DNA of 64,000 nucleotides from Skermanella rosea (GTDB lineage Bacteria; Pseudomonadota; Alphaproteobacteria; Azospirillales; Azospirillaceae), in contig NZ_CP086111.1 of the NCBI RefSeq assembly GCF_016806835.2, positions 2,429,001 to 2,493,000 of the forward strand, written 5' to 3'. Position numbers and translations under genes: made by a program. Under the pieces are notes generated by a model. It worked only from the letters and a program-made list of their open reading frames with translations, did no database searches and was not told the origin of the DNA. How positions within the stretch are numbered: the first letter of the stretch is position 1; each line of letters begins with the position of its first letter. This document shows, in pieces, positions 62,886 to 64,000 of the stretch.

Positions 62886-64000
62886 ATGATCCCGTCTCAC
62901 CATCGCCCGCATCGCGCCGGAGCCGGTCGGCGACTGCTGGCTTTGCCGCTTGCCGCGTTCATCGGCGCAGCCGGGTTTGGCCTGCCCGTACCGGCTTCGG
63001 CACAGAGCGGGCCGCCCGGTTTCGCGGATCTCGCGGAAGAACAGATCAAGACCGTCGTGAACATCTCGACGACCCAGACCCGGGGGGCGGGCGGTCCGGG
63101 GCTCCCCGGGCGGCCTCCGGGGCAGGGTCCGGGCGGTCCCGGCGGTCCAGGGGGGCCCGGCGGTCCCGATATTCCGGAGTTTCCCCCGGGGTCGCCGTTC
63201 GAGGAGTTCTTCCGCCAGTTCCGCGAGCAGCAGCCGACGCCGAGGCCGGTCACGGCGCTGGGGTCCGGCTTCATCATCGATCCCGGCGGGCTGGTGGTGA
63301 CGAACAACCACGTGGTCGCCGACGCCGACGAGATCCAGGTCACGCTCTACGACGACACCGTGCTCGACGCGGAGCTGGTGGGCAACGATCCCCTGACCGA
63401 TCTGGCGCTGCTGCGGATCAAGAGCGACAAGCCTCTTCCCTCGGCGCGCTGGGGCGACTCCAGCCGCCTGAGGATCGGCGACTGGCTGATGGCGATCGGC
63501 AATCCGTTCGGCCTGGGCGGAACCGTCACCACGGGTATCCTGTCGGCGCGGGCGCGCGACATCAACCAGGGTCCCTACGACGAATTCCTGCAGACCGACG
63601 CGTCGATCAACCGCGGGAACTCGGGCGGGCCGCTTTTCAACATGGCCGGCGAGGTGATCGGCATCAACACCGCCATCTTCTCCCCGACCGGCGGCAGCAT
63701 CGGCATCGGTTTCGCCGTGCCGTCGTCGCTGGCAAGGCCGGTGCTGGAGCAGATCCGCGACCATGGCAAGCCGCGCCGGGGCTGGCTCGGCGTGCAGATC
63801 CAGGCCGTCACCCCGGAGATCGCGGAAAGCCTGCAGCTGGCCGAGCCGCGCGGGGCGCTGGTGACGACGGTGACCGGCGGCGGCCCGGCCGAGAGGGCGG
63901 GCATTCGCCAGGGCGACGTGATCCTGCGGTTCAACGGCCAGGACGTGGACGCCATGCGCCAGCTGCCCCGCCTCGTGGCCGACACGCCGATCGGCCAGCA
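62886..64000 (+). CDS. degP: DegP/HtrA-type serine endopeptidase, N-terminal part (3' truncated)
   Basis: The window ends inside the gene, after about 371 residues. Signal peptide at 1-40 (RRLLALPLAAFIGAAGFGLPVPASA). The catalytic triad is H142 (NNHVV), D172 (TDLALL) and S246 (GNSGGPLF). The PDZ1 domain begins near 295 (GWLGVQIQAVTPEIAESL, then GPAERAGIRQGDVILRFNG). A Gly-Pro-rich insert near residues 65-95, resembling collagen repeats, precedes the protease domain. It should degrade or chaperone misfolded periplasmic proteins. GGAGGA lies just before the ATG. Confidence 0.95.
   Translation, partial: MIPSHHRPHRAGAGRRLLALPLAAFIGAAGFGLPVPASAQSGPPGFADLAEEQIKTVVNISTTQTRGAGGPGLPGRPPGQGPGGPGGPGGPGGPDIPEFPPGSPFEEFFRQFREQQPTPRPVTALGSGFIIDPGGLVVTNNHVVADADEIQVTLYDDTVLDAELVGNDPLTDLALLRIKSDKPLPSARWGDSSRLRIGDWLMAIGNPFGLGGTVTTGILSARARDINQGPYDEFLQTDASINRGNSGGPLFNMAGEVIGINTAIFSPTGGSIGIGFAVPSSLARPVLEQIRDHGKPRRGWLGVQIQAVTPEIAESLQLAEPRGALVTTVTGGGPAERAGIRQGDVILRFNGQDVDAMRQLPRLVADTPIGQ

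Overview
This is a 64 kb, GC-rich, densely coded bacterial chromosome segment. High GC, a fused SecDF, a MatR-regulated malonate operon of rhizobial type, a CyaC-like redox cyclase and abundant PAS/GAF two-component proteins point to an alphaproteobacterium, probably Rhodospirillales (Azospirillum/Skermanella-like). That placement is inferred from gene content only. I saw no rRNA, tRNA, CRISPR array or intact mobile element.

Layout. 1-7.3 kb: end of a NarL-type sensor kinase, its response regulator, a secreted YncE-like beta-propeller, then an RND efflux adaptor/permease pair behind a structured leader, an HmoA-like monooxygenase and a thioredoxin-like protein. 7.3-10.5 kb: a sulfur/redox module (YgaP-like membrane protein, Crp/Fnr regulator, AhpD-like protein, divergent YeeE/YedE pair), TerC and a 55-aa protein. 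10.6-20.4 kb: fused SecDF, a SWIM-SNF2 helicase, a MATE transporter and a membrane [2Fe-2S] adenylate cyclase. 20.4-25.5 kb: the matA-matB-madL-madM malonate operon with divergent matR and a perfect operator palindrome. 25.5-37.2 kb: a solitary terminase-small-subunit-like gene, then purine breakdown (fused OHCU decarboxylase/allantoate amidohydrolase; uraH, xdhA, xdhB, xdhC) running into a nucleoside-type ABC importer with no binding protein.

37.2-44.6 kb is housekeeping: guaB, two paired membrane coiled-coil proteins of unknown function, rsmB, two tandem GNAT enzymes and guaA. 44.6-46.0 kb is a small accessory islet: a toxin-antitoxin pair with its operator, a short unknown protein and an apparent remnant of a BenE-type transporter. 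46-53 kb: a LysR/SDR divergent pair, then the DabA/DabB inorganic-carbon uptake system with a divergent LysR gene. 53-60.4 kb: small unknown proteins, a large hybrid histidine kinase, NTF2-like and VOC proteins, and a YeiH-type exporter with its LysR regulator. 60.4-64 kb: a gene-poor stretch with two tiny membrane proteins and several perfect hairpins, an HTH plus Pro/Ala-rich protein, about 800 bp with no convincing gene, and the start of a DegP/HtrA protease with a Gly-Pro-rich insert.

Functionally the window joins purine salvage (guaB, guaA) to purine breakdown and uptake, malonate use, bicarbonate uptake and envelope stress/efflux. I do not see a clearly new multi-gene system. The best leads are the palindrome-flanked coiled-coil membrane pair, the TA/benE-remnant islet, the structured leader that overlaps the possible start of the RND adaptor, the lone terminase-like gene and the hairpin-rich small-protein region.
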